DNA of 55,549 nucleotides from a virus: the IMG/VR virus record IMGVR_UViG_3300048769_000079, positions 1 to 55,549 of that record; one strand, given 5' to 3'. Positions 1 to 7,487 of the stretch are shown piece after piece. Position 1 is the stretch's first letter. Each line of letters starts with the position of its first letter. The translations under genes were made by a program, and so were the position numbers. The notes beneath the pieces were generated by a model that worked only from the letters and a program-made list of their open reading frames with translations, was not told the DNA's origin and ran no database searches.

Positions 1-1
1 A

Positions 2-1072
2 GGTGGATCTCTTGGAGTCACACTTGGCTCTGCTCTTGCTAGTCCTGTTCTTTTTGTTACTAACGGGTCAGAAAGAGCGAGAATCGATCAAAACGGCTAC
101 GTCGGCATCGGGTCAATGAGTCCATCTGCCCCATTAACCGTTCAAACTCTTAGTACAGGAGAAAAAGCAATAGATATAATAGGACGACCTTCTGATAGCT
201 ATGGAATAATCAGATTTTACAATAGTAATTATACTACTTTTAATTCTTATCTCGAAGGTGGATCTCTTGGAGTCACACTTGGCTCTGCTCTTGCTAGTCC
301 TGTTCTTTTTGTTACTAACGGGTCAGAAAGAGCGAGAATCGATCAAAACGGCTACGTCGGCATCGGCACGGCAAGCCCCGACTCCCAGCTTACCGTATCG
401 GCAGGCGCGCACATCGGCGGTGGGCTGCTTGTGGGGGGCGCGACCACGATCAATAATAACGTAACGGTCAATAATAATTCGAATCCATCATATTATATGA
501 CAATGACTGGCGGAACCGGCGTTGAGTACATAACCTCGACGACCGGGCTGTCTTTACAGGGGTATAATTCATACAATTTCAATATCGGCAATAACTATGC
601 GTCAACCTATCAAATGAATGCGACCGGAATGAATTGCTATGGAGCATGTACGACAAGTGTTTTGAATACTTCTTCAATCAATTCTCCTACCGGGCTTATT
701 AGTACGGGGCTTAATACAATGCTTATGCCTCAGGGGGTAAACACCCGATCTCTACGATTAACCGGGTTGGGTTACGGTTCTGGGGTTGGCGAACAGGATA
801 CTGTTTACGGGCCGACATCTTCTGCTCCATTACAAATAGATTTGACATATGGATCATGGCCCTGCTATGTTGTTAATCCATCGGTAAATACAAAAATCAC
901 TTTTACAAATATTGGAAGCGGCGGGACGATGTGTTACCCGTTTAGAATAATTAATATTGCGAGTTCCGCGATAACAGATACGGTTTATACAAACAGTGGA
1001 CACATTCAACTTCAGGGAGGTTATTCGGCTCGGTTAGTTGCATATAACAATGGGGTATACTGGGAATATTGA
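2..1072 (+). CDS. Tail fibre protein, C-terminal part (continues from 53608)
   Basis: This open frame enters from the window start and ends at a TAA. It is the 3' end of the fibre gene that begins at 53608. The frame is continuous when the last 127 bases of the window are laid on bases 101-227, giving a protein of about 928 residues with one copy of the 85-codon repeat. It contains two NGxVGIG-type turns followed by LTV (GSMSPSAPLTV and GTASPDSQLTV), a pattern common in phage fibre shafts. A Ser/Asn/Gly/Thr-rich beta region follows. I see no clear endosialidase-type chaperone domain, so the tip type is unassigned. The first 111 bases duplicate 256-366, see the repeat entry. Role: host recognition at the tail tip (inferred). 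Confidence 0.8.
   Translation, partial: GGSLGVTLGSALASPVLFVTNGSERARIDQNGYVGIGSMSPSAPLTVQTLSTGEKAIDIIGRPSDSYGIIRFYNSNYTTFNSYLEGGSLGVTLGSALASPVLFVTNGSERARIDQNGYVGIGTASPDSQLTVSAGAHIGGGLLVGGATTINNNVTVNNNSNPSYYMTMTGGTGVEYITSTTGLSLQGYNSYNFNIGNNYASTYQMNATGMNCYGACTTSVLNTSSINSPTGLISTGLNTMLMPQGVNTRSLRLTGLGYGSGVGEQDTVYGPTSSAPLQIDLTYGSWPCYVVNPSVNTKITFTNIGSGGTMCYPFRIINIASSAITDTVYTNSGHIQLQGGYSARLVAYNNGVYWEY
101..355 (+). repeat. 255-bp in-frame fibre repeat unit (second copy split over contig ends)
   Basis: Bases 1-111 are identical to 256-366, and the last 127 bases (55423-55549) are identical to 101-227. Together these describe a 255-bp (85-codon) unit, 101-355. The pieces of a second copy flank the contig ends, with only about 28 bases of that copy unseen. 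The unit starts and ends at the short repeat GTCGGCATCGG, which encodes VGIG. Either the fibre carries a tandem in-frame duplication of variable copy number, or the assembler ran round a circular graph. The 127-base overlap is a typical assembler k-mer size. Confidence 0.75.
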
Positions 1073-1092
1073 TATACCCCATTGTTTTGTTT
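1048..1092. terminator. Intrinsic terminator between convergent genes
   Basis: A perfect 12-bp stem, CAATGGGGTATA at 1048-1059 and TATACCCCATTG at 1073-1084, encloses a 13-base loop and is followed by TTTTGTTT. It overlaps the fibre stop codon and sits just before the stop of the convergent lipoprotein gene, so it can serve both directions. The T-run is better on the plus strand. Confidence 0.85.
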
Positions 1093-2110
1093 AATACGGC
1101 AAAAATTGAAAATCTAATTCTCCATTTATCTGTTGAAGAGGAAGATCAGAATAGTTTGAAATTGACTTTGTTAAAATTGAAACGTTCACGGGTTGGTTAC
1201 AGTTACCACAAACCCAAAGGCTATCTTTTTTATTAATAGTAACAGTATCGCTTACAGGAAGTGCGATGGTGTCTAAAACGTTTCCACGGTATGCAACCCT
1301 TGCAGGGACATTGCCGATATTAATTATTAAAAGTCTGTCTACAAATCCTAATTGCCAATATTGCAATAGACTTTGGGACGAAAGGCGGGTAATTCCCGCA
1401 TGAACAATTGTATCATACCCGCCATCCTGAAAAATTATTCTATTGCTATCCGCAACACTCAGCACCTTAAAATCACTCTCGTTCGCCCAAACCTTCAAAT
1501 TAACCTTGGCCGATATGGTGTCCAAATGTCCAACAGTGTCCGACGTATCACGATAAACGCGCGTAACGCCGTATACGCTCAACTGGCTCACATTGTAGCC
1601 GGGTTTAAGCAGGCCCGCCCAGTTGGTCCCGTTAATTGCCCATCCATGATCCACGCTCACCACGACGATCGGAACGAGGCTGTTCGTAATGCTGTCCGCG
1701 CCCGACGTATCGAAATCGGATTTCAGGGCCGCGATACTCGACGGCGTGACGTTGTAATGCCCGGTCAGCGAGTCGCCGGTAGCAATGGAAATTCGGCAAC
1801 CAAGAATCGGGCTCTCCCCGGTATTTTTCAAAATAAAAAGGAAATTTTTACTCTTGTTAATCGTATCGAGGCTGATCGTGGCGACCGCTCCCGCCTCGAC
1901 CTTTGCCAAGCGCTTTTCCAGACCAACACCGGGATTATATGCCAGACCGAACGCTCCGGGGCGCAGGACATGTCGAGCGGCGACAACAGGGGCCGACTGA
2001 TCGGGGCTTTTAACGGATGCGGGATTGCTACAGCTCGAACAAACGACCGTCAGTACGACGGCGACAACACCGAACAGGCCGGTAAAACCGGCGAGAGATT
2101 TGTGAGACAT
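1091..2110 (-). CDS. Phage-encoded secreted lipoprotein, possible moron
   Basis: This 339-residue protein begins with a signal sequence: K4, a hydrophobic stretch at about residues 8-24, then CSSC. The probable lipidated cysteine follows CSS, which is an untypical lipobox because of the cysteine at -3. The mature part has Thr/Ser/Val-rich beta sequence with no enzyme motif I recognise. The ATG at 2108-2110 has a strong GGAGGT ribosome site 5 bases upstream, and a near-consensus promoter lies at 2158-2187. It is the only convincing minus-strand gene and has its own promoter and terminator, the layout of a moron. Surface display during infection, for example to block superinfection, is inference. 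A structural or adhesive role is equally possible. Confidence 0.85.
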   Translation of the reverse strand: MSHKSLAGFTGLFGVVAVVLTVVCSSCSNPASVKSPDQSAPVVAARHVLRPGAFGLAYNPGVGLEKRLAKVEAGAVATISLDTINKSKNFLFILKNTGESPILGCRISIATGDSLTGHYNVTPSSIAALKSDFDTSGADSITNSLVPIVVVSVDHGWAINGTNWAGLLKPGYNVSQLSVYGVTRVYRDTSDTVGHLDTISAKVNLKVWANESDFKVLSVADSNRIIFQDGGYDTIVHAGITRLSSQSLLQYWQLGFVDRLLIINIGNVPARVAYRGNVLDTIALPVSDTVTINKKDSLWVCGNCNQPVNVSILTKSISNYSDLPLQQINGELDFQFLPY

Positions 2111-2157
2111 ACGAGACCTCCATTGATAAGGGGAAAGAGTTTTCTTACTTTTATATA

Positions 2158-2187
2158 ATTATAATATTTAGGACAAAAAAAAGTCAA
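2158..2187 (-). promoter_or_regulatory. Sigma-70-like promoter of the minus-strand lipoprotein
   Basis: On the minus strand there is TTGACT (2187-2182), an 18-base spacer, then a perfect TATAAT (2163-2158). The expected transcript start lies about 40 bases before the ATG at 2110 and leaves room for the GGAGGT ribosome site. This is the best match to the sigma-70 consensus I found in the window. Confidence 0.8.
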
Positions 2188-2262
2188 CATATTTTTTAAA
2201 TAAATTATAAATAAATTATAAACAGATTTTTATAAACCTTAAACCGGATCGGAGCGAGTTAA

Positions 2263-2565
2263 ATGCACAGCGCAATTGTCGGAACGGTCTGCACTGGAGC
2301 GGGAATCGGAATAACCTGGGCATTAAAAGGCCTGGTGGAGGATTGGTTTCGAGGGGATGGTACTTTACATAAACGTAAACGCGAACCCGATTTACTTACC
2401 GTTACGCGTCATGAAAAAGATCATGAAAAAAATATAAAAGGCATTTCCCAGCGGCTTGATGATGGGGATAAAAAATTTTTACAACTTACCGAGTCGATTC
2501 ACAATCTTATAGAGCGCATAGACAAACTCTTTGAACTCATAGCGGAAAGAACTTTACAAAGATAA
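2263..2565 (+). CDS. Small membrane protein with coiled coil, holin candidate
   Basis: This 100-residue protein has one hydrophobic segment at about residues 4-24, a short Arg/Lys/Asp-rich linker, and then a long charged helix with heptad-like leucines and isoleucines (about 50-95). The layout of one N-terminal membrane segment plus a soluble coiled coil occurs in some phage holins and in accessory lysis proteins. It lies directly before the endolysin-like gene. No family was recognised with certainty. The ATG follows a GGAG at about 2251. Confidence 0.6.
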   Translation: MHSAIVGTVCTGAGIGITWALKGLVEDWFRGDGTLHKRKREPDLLTVTRHEKDHEKNIKGISQRLDDGDKKFLQLTESIHNLIERIDKLFELIAERTLQR

Positions 2566-2604
2566 TTAACACTATTTCACTTTTTTTTGGAGGAGGTAAC
2601 AGGT

Positions 2605-3054
2605 ATGAAAATGACCGTGCAGAGACATCGTAAAACCGAGGACGGAATAATAGGTACGTTAACAATCCCGGATTCGCTGGAAGAATTTACCGTCGAAAAC
2701 CTGGAGAAATCCATCCCAGCGGGTCTTTACAGTGTAACAATTGACCGCTCTCCGCGTTTACACATGTACACGCCGCATATTCACGTTCCGGCGCGCGATG
2801 ACGTGGCAAACCTCGGTGATGCTGGGATAAGAATTCATCCGGCAAACTGGCCGAAACAATTAGAGGGTTGTATTGCGGTCGGTTTAAAAGCGGAAGCGGA
2901 TGCGGTCGATAATAGTAAAAAAGCGTTCGAAAATTTAATAGATGTCATCACTAAAAAAGACGGTTTTGACCCGGATGGCGTTGAAAAGTTCGCGGCGGTT
3001 GAGGCGCTCCAGGTCGAAATCCTGGATATTCCGACGCAAATTCCGGCAGAATAG
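2605..3054 (+). CDS. DUF5675-like protein, candidate peptidoglycan-acting lysis enzyme
   Basis: The 149-residue protein matches the DUF5675 pattern as I know it. An N-terminal beta strand runs RHRKTEDGIIGTL. An ENLEKSIPAGLY segment takes the place of the usual LEDP...IPAGxY, and the signature IRIHPANWPKQLEGCIAVG has His and Cys in positions reminiscent of L,D-transpeptidase-like catalytic sites. Enzyme activity is inferred from this signature and from the lysis-like neighbourhood. I chose the ATG at 2605 because GGAGGAGG at 2589-2596 gives a good ribosome site. An in-frame TTG at 2587 would lie on that site itself. No signal peptide is seen, so export would need a holin. Confidence 0.7.
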   Translation: MKMTVQRHRKTEDGIIGTLTIPDSLEEFTVENLEKSIPAGLYSVTIDRSPRLHMYTPHIHVPARDDVANLGDAGIRIHPANWPKQLEGCIAVGLKAEADAVDNSKKAFENLIDVITKKDGFDPDGVEKFAAVEALQVEILDIPTQIPAE

Positions 3055-3284
3055 CGCCTTTATATTAATAGAACGCGCGCGCGAACATAGACTAATATAA
3101 TATAATTATAATAAAATTTATTTAATTATAATTATAAAAGAAAGAAGGTATTAGGCACTTTACAAAAAAGAATTGCGATTGATTTTTAGATGCAACGATG
3201 ATCAAAAATAATTACGAAAAAAGTAGTCTTTTTAAAATTTATAAATTATATTTTTATTAAATCTTAACCGGAGGAGTTTTTACC

Positions 3285-3758
3285 ATGCGTATCGTTACTT
3301 TACTTTTAGGGTTTGTTTGTTTGGCGGTTGTTTCTGTTTTTGCGGCGGACGGTTCGACGGCGAGCGTAACCTTGCCAACTTGGGCACAAGCAATACTTGC
3401 CATACTTGGTGCCGGAGCTGTCGGAGGTTCGTCAATTTTTGCGCTGGTCGCTGGCAAAATCGCCCGCATCAATAAGATTGTTCAGGATTTGAAAGATGCA
3501 ATAAACGCTATCATACTTTTACTCGGCCAGCTTAAAGCAACTGTCAAGGACGGTCCGCTTGTTCCTGATTGGAATGATTCCATCGATCATATTATTGCAC
3601 TGCTAAAAGATTTACCCTTCGGTATCGCGGCTAAGGCCGATCTTTTAGCAAAGCTAAAAATTGCTATACCCATTGCCCTTCCTTCAGCGCCTGCCGTGGT
3701 TGAAAAAGTTGTCCAGGTCATCCAGGCCGTGCCGGTAATTCCGACACCTGTAGTATGA
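3285..3758 (+). CDS. Secreted or membrane-anchored protein with signal sequence, lysis-region
   Basis: The 157-residue protein starts with a clear signal sequence (MRIVTLLLGFVCLAVVSVFA, cleavage likely after VFA). A second hydrophobic Gly/Ala-rich segment follows at about residues 34-60, and then an amphipathic helix rich in Ile and Leu. The C terminus is Pro/Val-rich. It could be a holin with signal-arrest-type topology or a pinholin-like accessory protein, but no known family is recognised. GGAGGAG precedes the ATG. The stop overlaps the start of the next gene (TATGATAG), indicating co-translation. Confidence 0.6.
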   Translation: MRIVTLLLGFVCLAVVSVFAADGSTASVTLPTWAQAILAILGAGAVGGSSIFALVAGKIARINKIVQDLKDAINAIILLLGQLKATVKDGPLVPDWNDSIDHIIALLKDLPFGIAAKADLLAKLKIAIPIALPSAPAVVEKVVQVIQAVPVIPTPVV

Positions 3759-3949
3759 TAGCGTTAATTGACAAAATCCTTGATGCTATGCTGGCTCTTA
3801 TGGGCCAGCTTGTTTATTTTGAGAATAAGGCAAATAACCCGGAGGACCTCTATGCAGTCGAAGAAACAAAAATTGACGCGGCCATTAGTAGCCACGATCT
3901 TAGTGCTAATGACGCTATTATTTCCGATCTGCTCCCGCCAGGTAATTAA
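3755..3949 (+). CDS. Small acidic helical protein overlapping a lipoprotein-like gene
   Basis: The 64-residue protein starts at an ATGA overlap with the previous stop. It has an amphipathic N-terminal helix (about residues 1-22) and an acidic second half, and no clear membrane segment. Its last third overlaps the gene at 3852 in another frame. The nested arrangement at the end of a lysis cluster recalls Rz/Rz1 spanin pairs, but the missing membrane anchor argues against a classical inner spanin. The function is unknown. Confidence 0.5.
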   Translation: MIALIDKILDAMLALMGQLVYFENKANNPEDLYAVEETKIDAAISSHDLSANDAIISDLLPPGN

Positions 3950-4076
3950 AATCGCGCCTACGGCGGTCTGTAGTCAAACGGACTCGTTGACCACGATTTC
4001 AACGGCGGTGTACCGACAACTACTCACGGCTGCCGCTTACTGGAAAGCCCAATACGATGCTTGTCAAAAAAAATAG
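3852..4076 (+). CDS. Small lipoprotein-like protein, outer-spanin candidate
   Basis: The 74-residue protein has a basic N terminus (MQSKKQKLTR), a hydrophobic core and then FPICS. This gives a signal sequence ending at a cysteine, a loose lipobox. The C-terminal half holds a Thr/Ser-rich stretch and a predicted helix. GGAGG at 3841-3845, about 6 bases before the ATG, supports this start inside the previous gene. Position and nesting suggest an o-spanin-like role, which is inference. The gene ends shortly before a strong terminator at 4106. Confidence 0.6.
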   Translation: MQSKKQKLTRPLVATILVLMTLLFPICSRQVIKIAPTAVCSQTDSLTTISTAVYRQLLTAAAYWKAQYDACQKK

Positions 4077-4105
4077 TAATGCAAATTATCTTTTGTAAAG
4101 AGAAG

Positions 4106-4131
4106 GCCCTTTAGAAATAAAGGGCTTTTTC
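4106..4131 (+). terminator. Intrinsic terminator after the lysis cluster
   Basis: GCCCTTTA (4106-4113), loop GAAA, TAAAGGGC (4118-4125), then TTTTT. The 8-bp perfect stem is extended by A:T pairs. It separates late lysis transcription from the early promoter at 4169. Confidence 0.9.
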
Positions 4132-4168
4132 TTTGCTAAAAATAATTAAAAGATTTTAAAAATAATTG

Positions 4169-4197
4169 TTGACCTTTTATTGTATTTAAGGTATATT
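4169..4197 (+). promoter_or_regulatory. Sigma-70-like promoter for the early gene run
   Basis: TTGACC (4169-4174), a 17-base spacer and TATATT (4192-4197) lie about 50 bases before the first small early gene and right after a terminator. The flanking TTGTTGA string recurs in the promoter at 19659. Confidence 0.75.
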
Positions 4198-4246
4198 ATA
4201 TATGTAAGCGAAAAGAAACCACAAACCACAAACCGAGGAGGATCAG

Positions 4247-4498
4247 ATGAAACTCAACAAAATCACAGCCCTGAAAAACGGAAACCAGTTGTTTGCATAT
4301 TGGGCCAATAATCGCGGGCGTGGATCGGACAACTGCACGCTGCTGGTTGTTCCGGCAGATGAACAGCGCCCTAATTTCTCGCGCGATGTGAAAAATGTTA
4401 TCGCTGAAACCAGAACCAGCTCATGGCGTGGTCTGGTCAATCTGTCAAAAGCCGTCTGCAACCAACTCGGAATCTCAAAACAGGAGCTGTGCGCATGA
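4247..4498 (+). CDS. Small hypothetical early protein
   Basis: The 83-residue protein begins MKLNKITALKNGNQLFAYW. The first half looks like a short beta sheet, the second is helical and basic. No family is recognised. It is the first gene after the 4169 promoter and has an excellent GAGGAGG ribosome site, so it is probably strongly expressed early. The ATGA overlap couples it to the next gene. Confidence 0.65.
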   Translation: MKLNKITALKNGNQLFAYWANNRGRGSDNCTLLVVPADEQRPNFSRDVKNVIAETRTSSWRGLVNLSKAVCNQLGISKQELCA

Positions 4499-4686
4499 AC
4501 GGACAACTCTGGCAGGAATGTTTTTGCGGTACTGAACCGGTTTGCGCTTCATGCGAGAAATGTAAAAAACATTGCACCTGCGGGAAACCGGTTCAGCCTA
4601 AAATATCAACCGAATGCGCGGAACCATATCGGCGAGGTATCGGGCAGGGTTTCGGATCAACGGAGGACGGCGAAGCGGCCTATTGA
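4495..4686 (+). CDS. Small cysteine-rich protein, likely metal-binding
   Basis: The 63-residue protein has eight cysteines in the first 45 residues, including FCGTEPVCASCEKCKKHCTC. This pattern suggests one or two zinc sites. It starts at the ATGA overlap with the preceding gene. The function is unknown; DNA or protein binding is a guess from the zinc-like pattern. Confidence 0.6.
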   Translation: MNGQLWQECFCGTEPVCASCEKCKKHCTCGKPVQPKISTECAEPYRRGIGQGFGSTEDGEAAY

Positions 4687-4748
4687 TCGTGTCAATTGCG
4701 CTTTTTTGTCTGGCAACGGTATTATTTATCATCTACCAAACGATTTAA
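4683..4748 (+). CDS. Possible micro-protein with a membrane segment
   Basis: A 21-residue frame starts from TTG at 4683, overlapping the previous stop (or GTG at 4689), and encodes an almost entirely hydrophobic peptide (SIALFCLATVLFIIYQTI) ending just before the next ribosome site. No own ribosome site is seen. It would need translational coupling. Confidence 0.3.
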   Translation: MIVSIALFCLATVLFIIYQTI

Positions 4749-4762
4749 AGGAGGAAAATTAA

Positions 4763-5029
4763 ATGAAAATCGAAATTAAATCGTGGTTATCGGACAGCGT
4801 TTTATTTTGTGGAGATTATAAAAATATTTTGGACGCGTTAAAAAATGCTATTAAATCCGGGGCCAACCTGTCCAGGGCCAACCTGTCCGGGACCAACCTT
4901 GATACAAAATATTGTTTTTTGTCAATTTCTCCTATAGGTTCAGAAAATGGATGTTTATGGGTTGAGAATACTTTTTCGCTTTACGAAGGGTATTGCGCGC
5001 TTGTTGATTATGCGGAGGCACAAAAATGA
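4763..5029 (+). CDS. Short pentapeptide-repeat-like protein
   Basis: The 88-residue protein contains about three pentapeptide-type repeats (GANLSRANLSGTNLD, residues about 33-47) after a helical N terminus. This is far shorter than typical pentapeptide-repeat proteins that mimic DNA, so a full quadrilateral helix is unlikely. AAAGGAGG precedes the ATG. Its role is unknown. The ATGA overlap at the end couples it to the next gene. Confidence 0.6.
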   Translation: MKIEIKSWLSDSVLFCGDYKNILDALKNAIKSGANLSRANLSGTNLDTKYCFLSISPIGSENGCLWVENTFSLYEGYCALVDYAEAQK

Positions 5030-5271
5030 ATAATGTTTCGCCTCACGTAATAGAGCAAAATCTTTTAGCAATCCGCGCCATTGCGGATTGTATTCGAGAA
5101 TTTGGAAAAATACCAAGCGGGCATCTTTACGCTCAGCTTATGAGTAAAATGGATTTAAATTCTTACAATCGGATTATCGGTATTCTAAAAAATGCAAAGT
5201 TAATTTCCGAAACCAATTTTGAACTAAAATGGGAAGGACCAAAAAATGAGCAATTGGACAAGCAAATATAA
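5026..5271 (+). CDS. Small hypothetical protein, winged-helix-like
   Basis: The 81-residue helical protein contains IRAIADCIREFGKIPSGHLY and later NRIIGILKNAKLI. Helices followed by a short strand near the end (NFELKW) resemble a small winged-helix fold, as in phage proteins that select between alternative states. This is a visual impression only. It overlaps its neighbours at both ends. Confidence 0.55.
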   Translation: MNNVSPHVIEQNLLAIRAIADCIREFGKIPSGHLYAQLMSKMDLNSYNRIIGILKNAKLISETNFELKWEGPKNEQLDKQI

Positions 5272-5560
5272 ATACCTAATAAAAGGGACGTTGGGACGAA
5301 TCACATGGAACGAGCGGACCGGAGTCTATACGCTCGCGGGTCACGGGCAAATAATCCCCGTACCTAAAGTAAATGGGGATAAAATTAAAGCGATGGAAAA
5401 CTCTTTTAAACCGCTTCCCGTGGGTCGCCAGGAACTATTTCCCGGCGTAAAGGTAAAGAGCCACCCGATACGTTTGCCGGAATCCGCGTGGGAAGAAATG
5501 GAAAAACCATATTCGTTAACAATCGCGGACGCACTCCGGGCTAAGGGTTATCACGTATGA
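5246..5560 (+). CDS. Hypothetical early protein
   Basis: The 104-residue, rather basic protein contains no motif I recognise. Its start overlaps the preceding gene by 26 bases, and GGAAGG lies upstream inside that gene. It ends in an ATGA overlap with the next gene, so it is part of the same translationally coupled early run. Confidence 0.55.
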   Translation: MSNWTSKYKYLIKGTLGRITWNERTGVYTLAGHGQIIPVPKVNGDKIKAMENSFKPLPVGRQELFPGVKVKSHPIRLPESAWEEMEKPYSLTIADALRAKGYHV

Positions 5561-5856
5561 GCGTAAAAAGAACCGGTGATAAAGACATAGCTTTCTGGCT
5601 TGACGAGATTTGTAAGTGTGGGTGTCGTTTACGATCAGATAGGGCAACTTCTTGGTGTTCAAGTCCGAAATGTAATTATTTTAGGAGGAATATGAAAGCA
5701 ACACGTGACTGGGGAAAGTGTACCTGCGGGTGCGGCGAAACGATAAAGCCCGGCGTGGAGATGGGAATTAATGAAGGTGCTTTGATACTAAAAGGCCATC
5801 CTTTACAAAAGAAACAAGGCCCTCTGACAAGACCCGTAAAGTTAAATAAAAAATAA
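5557..5856 (+). CDS. Cysteine-rich zinc-ribbon-like protein
   Basis: The 99-residue protein has two cysteine groups: CKCGCRLRSDRATSWCSSPKC (about residues 19-39) and CTCGCGETIKPG (about 55-66). Each looks like a zinc knuckle. The second group resembles a known phage motif in which CxCGCGxxxxPG is followed by a short hydrophobic loop. It probably binds zinc and perhaps nucleic acid. No function is known. Confidence 0.6.
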   Translation: MSVKRTGDKDIAFWLDEICKCGCRLRSDRATSWCSSPKCNYFRRNMKATRDWGKCTCGCGETIKPGVEMGINEGALILKGHPLQKKQGPLTRPVKLNKK

Positions 5857-5933
5857 ATTATTTTTTATTATACTTTTATAAAAATTTAAATTATATTAAT
5901 AAGGTCGATTAATTTTAAAAGGAGACCTTAAAA

Positions 5934-6074
5934 ATGCCAAAGAAAAACATTGAGCTTACTACGATTGCCATTACAAAAAAAAGTAAGACCGTCGTTGCCC
6001 AGCTCGCCAAAGAGCGCGGCGAGTTTGAGTATGAAGTGATTGAAGACGCGGTCAAAAAACTTTCAAGTAAATAA
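5934..6074 (+). CDS. 46-residue protein, possible ribbon-helix-helix regulator
   Basis: A short strand, TTIAITKKSKTVV, is followed by two helices (QLAKERGEFEYEVIEDAVKKL), fitting the size and pattern of a ribbon-helix-helix DNA-binding protein. AAAAGGAGACC gives a strong ribosome site. The gene stands alone between two AT-rich stretches, as a small regulator might. It is too short for usual gene calling and is included because of the clear ribosome site and codon-like composition. Confidence 0.6.
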   Translation: MPKKNIELTTIAITKKSKTVVAQLAKERGEFEYEVIEDAVKKLSSK

Positions 6075-6128
6075 ATTTTAAAATAAAATAAAATACTTTT
6101 TGTAAATTAAGTTGCACGGGAGCCATTC

Positions 6129-7487
6129 GTGGAACGTAATAACATATCCTCTAATAATTTAGTCCCGGCAGGCTATAAGAGCGCATGCGGCGATGGCTCC
6201 CCGCGTGCGCTTTCTTTACGCCCCTACCAACGCGACGGTATCGAATACCTCCGCGCGAACGGAGGATGCGGCGTTTTATTTTGGGAAATGCGCCTCGGCA
6301 AAACTCTAACAACGATTCGTTTTTTATCCCATCGTCGGGACGCGCAACGAATTTTAGTCCTCGCGCCATATAGCGCTTTAGCGGGTTGGAAAAAGGATTT
6401 AAAAGAAAACAAGAAAGACATTTATCCTATTTACGAAATAAACCCCAAAAAGCGTGTCCAACTTTTAGACCATTTCGAAAAGATGAATGGCTGGTTTCTT
6501 CTTAATAAAGAAGCCTTTTTATACCTTGATTTTTTATCTATTTCTTGGGATGCAATCATTTGCGACGAAACATGGCTTGCAAATCCGCTTTCCAAAATCA
6601 CAAAATATTTTCTTAAAAATACAAAAGCCAGGTATCGAATTCTTTTAACCGGAACGCCCGCGCCGGAAACCGAATTGCAATACTATACGCAACTCACATG
6701 GGTAAATCCTGCAATCTTGGGTTGTAAATCATATTGGGATTTTCGGGTTAGGTACTTTCGCCCCGAAGGTTTCGACTGGGTTATGTCATTGAAGGGTAAA
6801 ACGTTTTTAGCAAAAAGGCTTGCTTCATATTGTTCAGTTCTTACTCGTAAAGATGCCGGATTGGATAAAGAAAAAATCTTTCGCAATCGGGTTATACAGC
6901 TCACCCCAGCGACGAGGAAAAAATATAAACAGGTTGAATCCGCGCTTTACGATGGTAAAATATTGAAATTCGCCGGGCAACGCTGGAATGAATGCCGACG
7001 TCTTTGTTCCGGGGCGGAAAAAGAAGCCGAATTGCTTTCTCTTTTAGCAGGGGAGTTGAAAGAAAGTAAAGTAATGATATGGGCGGATTTCGTGGAAGAA
7101 GTTGAACGGATTGCGAACATATTAGATTGTTTTTATATTCACGGCGCGGTCCCGGCTAACGAACGGGAGGAAATACGAATGACGTTCCTTCACGAGAAAC
7201 GGCATTTGGTAGCACAACCACAAACTTGGAAATGGGGCACAAATCTTTCCGGTGTTGACACTGTGATTTTCTTTTCCCTTCCGCAAAGCTTAATGACTTG
7301 GCAACAGGTTTGTGAGCGAACGGTTGATTTAGAAAAAGATGATTCTTTACTTATAATAACCTTAACGGCGGAAAATACCGTCGAAGAGGATATACGGAAA
7401 AGCCTTGAAAATAAAGAAACGCGTGTAAATCAGATAGACCGACTTCGTCGATCTATAAAAGGGAGGCGAGATGAAAAAGAAATATGA
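6129..7487 (+). CDS. SNF2-like superfamily 2 DNA helicase
   Basis: The 452-residue protein contains the superfamily 2 motifs in order: RPYQRDGIEYL at 31-41 (Q-motif-like), EMRLGKT at 53-59 (motif I), DETW at 146-149 (motif II), LTGTP at 173-177 (motif III), and a C-terminal HGAVPANEREE helicase region ending with a QxxxR-like QQVCERTVD. This is the compact phage version of Swi2/Snf2 or RapA-type ATPases. The likely role is DNA remodelling, replication initiation or recombination. It starts at GTG 6129 after CGGGAG. Its end overlaps the next gene by 17 bases. It opens the replication module. Confidence 0.9.
   Translation: MERNNISSNNLVPAGYKSACGDGSPRALSLRPYQRDGIEYLRANGGCGVLFWEMRLGKTLTTIRFLSHRRDAQRILVLAPYSALAGWKKDLKENKKDIYPIYEINPKKRVQLLDHFEKMNGWFLLNKEAFLYLDFLSISWDAIICDETWLANPLSKITKYFLKNTKARYRILLTGTPAPETELQYYTQLTWVNPAILGCKSYWDFRVRYFRPEGFDWVMSLKGKTFLAKRLASYCSVLTRKDAGLDKEKIFRNRVIQLTPATRKKYKQVESALYDGKILKFAGQRWNECRRLCSGAEKEAELLSLLAGELKESKVMIWADFVEEVERIANILDCFYIHGAVPANEREEIRMTFLHEKRHLVAQPQTWKWGTNLSGVDTVIFFSLPQSLMTWQQVCERTVDLEKDDSLLIITLTAENTVEEDIRKSLENKETRVNQIDRLRRSIKGRRDEKEI

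Noticed and set aside
1373-2158. Plus-strand 261-codon frame opposite the lipoprotein gene
   Set aside because: Arg-rich, no family features and no ribosome site. The minus-strand lipoprotein has a promoter, ribosome site and signal sequence.
3070-3083. Alternating CG run (AACGCGCGCGCGAAC) as a special structure
   Set aside because: Too short to support more than a chance low-complexity patch in a gap with no other sign of function.
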